DNA from: an uncultured Flavobacteriales bacterium
Lineage (GTDB): Bacteria > Bacteroidota > Bacteroidia > Palsa-965
Reading direction: 5' to 3'
DNA: 14,950 bases
Assembly: GCA_946478675.1 (NCBI GenBank)
Contig: CAMLEF010000076.1
Span: 1-14,950, forward strand
The position numbers and the translations under genes are program-made. Positions 14,134-14,950 of this stretch are shown in pieces. Under the pieces are notes generated by a model. That model did no database searches. It was not told where the DNA came from and saw nothing but the letters and a program-made list of their open reading frames with translations. The stretch's first letter is position 1. The number at the start of each line of letters is the position of its first letter.

Positions 14134-14950
14134 TCAGGCGTTGTTTGTGTTATCCAGATTTTCTTTCAAAACTTCCATGTCGTCGAAAGGATGTTTCACT
14201 CCTTTGATCTCCTGGTATTTCTCGTGACCTTTTCCTGCGACGAGCACGATATCGCCGGGACGCGCCAGTGCAACAGCTGTGCGGATCGCTTCACGACGAT
14301 CGGAAATGGTGAGCACGTTGCGGCTGAAACGCGCTTCGACACCTTCCTGCATCTGCTTCAGGATTTCGTTCGGATCTTCCGAGCGCGGGTTGTCCGAAGT
14401 GAGGATCACGCGATCGCTCATCTCGCAGGCAATGCGCGCCATCACCGGGCGTTTCGCAGCATCACGATCGCCGCCGCAGCCGATGATCGTGATCACCTGC
14501 TCGTTGCCCGTGCGGATGTCGTGGATCGTCTTCAGCACGTTCTCGAGCGCATCCGGCGTGTGCGCGTAGTCGACGATGCCGGTCACGCCGTTGTCGTTGC
14601 GCAGGTATTGGAAACGTCCTTCAACAGGACTGAGCGTGCTCAGCGTCGTCAGCACATTCATTTTGTCTTTGCCGAGCAGCATCGCCGTCGCATAAACCGC
14701 GAGCAGGTTGTAAGCGTTGAAGCTGCCGATGAGCTTGCTCCACATCTCCGTGCTGTCAATGTTCAGCTGCAAACCGGAGAATTGATTTTCCATCACGCGC
14801 GCTTTGAAATCGGCGGTGCTGCGAACGGAGTACGAACGTTTCGTTGCACGCGTATTCTGCAGCATCACTGCGCCGTTTGCATCGTCTTTGTTCGTCAATG
14901 CAAATGCGTCGACAGGCAGGTGATCGAAGAATGCTTTTTTCGCTTTGAGA
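14134..14950 (-). CDS. murE: UDP-MurNAc-tripeptide synthetase MurE, meso-DAP type (5' part outside window)
   Basis: The C-terminal 271 codons are visible and the frame is open to the window edge, so the N-terminal UDP-binding domain and P-loop are off-window. Near the edge, [10 protein letters not shown] and [10 protein letters not shown] fit the central ATPase domain. The ligase domain shows G-R-F-Q-Y (94-98 counting from the TTG at 14898), V-D-Y-A-H-T-P-D (109-116), D-N-P-R-S-E-D-P (169-176; bases 14371-14394) and G-K-G-H-E-K-Y. DNPR is the motif that contacts meso-diaminopimelate, so the third stem residue is probably meso-DAP. The in-frame TTG at 14898 is not the start, because family sequence continues upstream. 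No murF lies between this gene and mraY. Confidence 0.96.
   Translation of the reverse strand, partial: LKAKKAFFDHLPVDAFALTNKDDANGAVMLQNTRATKRSYSVRSTADFKARVMENQFSGLQLNIDSTEMWSKLIGSFNAYNLLAVYATAMLLGKDKMNVLTTLSTLSPVEGRFQYLRNDNGVTGIVDYAHTPDALENVLKTIHDIRTGNEQVITIIGCGGDRDAAKRPVMARIACEMSDRVILTSDNPRSEDPNEILKQMQEGVEARFSRNVLTISDRREAIRTAVALARPGDIVLVAGKGHEKYQEIKGVKHPFDDMEVLKENLDNTNNA

Noticed and set aside
14134..14898. MurE starting at the TTG at 14898
   Set aside because: Family sequence ([10 protein letters not shown]) continues in frame to the window edge, so this TTG is internal and the gene is cut by the window.
1..14950. CRISPR arrays, tRNA or rRNA genes, insertion sequences, prophage genes
   Set aside because: I looked for regular direct repeats with spacers, cloverleaf-like sequences and transposase motifs and saw none. 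The window is almost fully occupied by the genes listed.

Overview
The window comes from a member of the Bacteroidota. The division and cell-wall (dcw) genes are in the order usual for that phylum, with no murF between murE and mraY. FtsZ has a very long acidic linker and ends in a tail of the type NSFLHDNVD. A small secreted protein ends in a domain that looks like a type IX secretion sorting signal, and genes mostly lack Shine-Dalgarno sites. The base composition looks moderately GC-rich for the phylum. MurE carries the DNPR motif of the meso-diaminopimelate-adding enzymes, as expected for a Gram-negative wall.

Left part, bases 1-2182, plus strand. The last codons of an upstream gene are followed by a predicted outer-membrane beta-barrel protein (38-862). 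Next is a 262-base gap that holds a GCAAAG-type repeat, a strongly self-complementary element that looks like a structured RNA, and a CGTAAC-rich tandem repeat. A small dimeric alpha/beta-barrel (YCII / muconolactone-isomerase-like) protein (1125-1436) ends at a clear terminator. A 197-residue PKD-plus-sorting-domain secreted protein (1536-2129) also ends at a clear terminator. A terminator on the opposite strand (2219-2254) closes the minus-strand operon, so the two transcription units converge here.

Right part, 2315-14950, minus strand, read right to left: murE (cut by the window edge), mraY, murD, a stand-alone paralogue of the MurD C-terminal part, ftsW, murG, murC, ftsQ, ftsA, ftsZ and yqeY. 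MurC, MurD and MurE add L-Ala, D-Glu and meso-DAP to UDP-MurNAc. MraY and MurG make lipid I and lipid II. FtsW polymerises glycan at the septum, FtsQ links the periplasmic divisome, and FtsA and FtsZ form the cytoplasmic ring. Junctions from murE to ftsA are only a few bases or overlap, so this is one translationally coupled unit. ftsZ is set apart by about 200 bases containing a perfect 17-bp inverted repeat.

The main oddity is the 170-codon gene at 10997-11509. It aligns without a single gap to MurD from residue 280 to its end, at about 40% identity over the ligase domain. It lacks the ATP-binding and central domains and has lost several nucleotide-side residues, while most D-glutamate-side positions are retained. 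It looks like an old, maintained tandem duplication of the 3' part of murD with an unknown job. Secondary points are a 76-codon N-terminal extension of FtsZ, repeats in the FtsZ linker, the ftsA-ftsZ inverted repeat and the candidate structured RNA.
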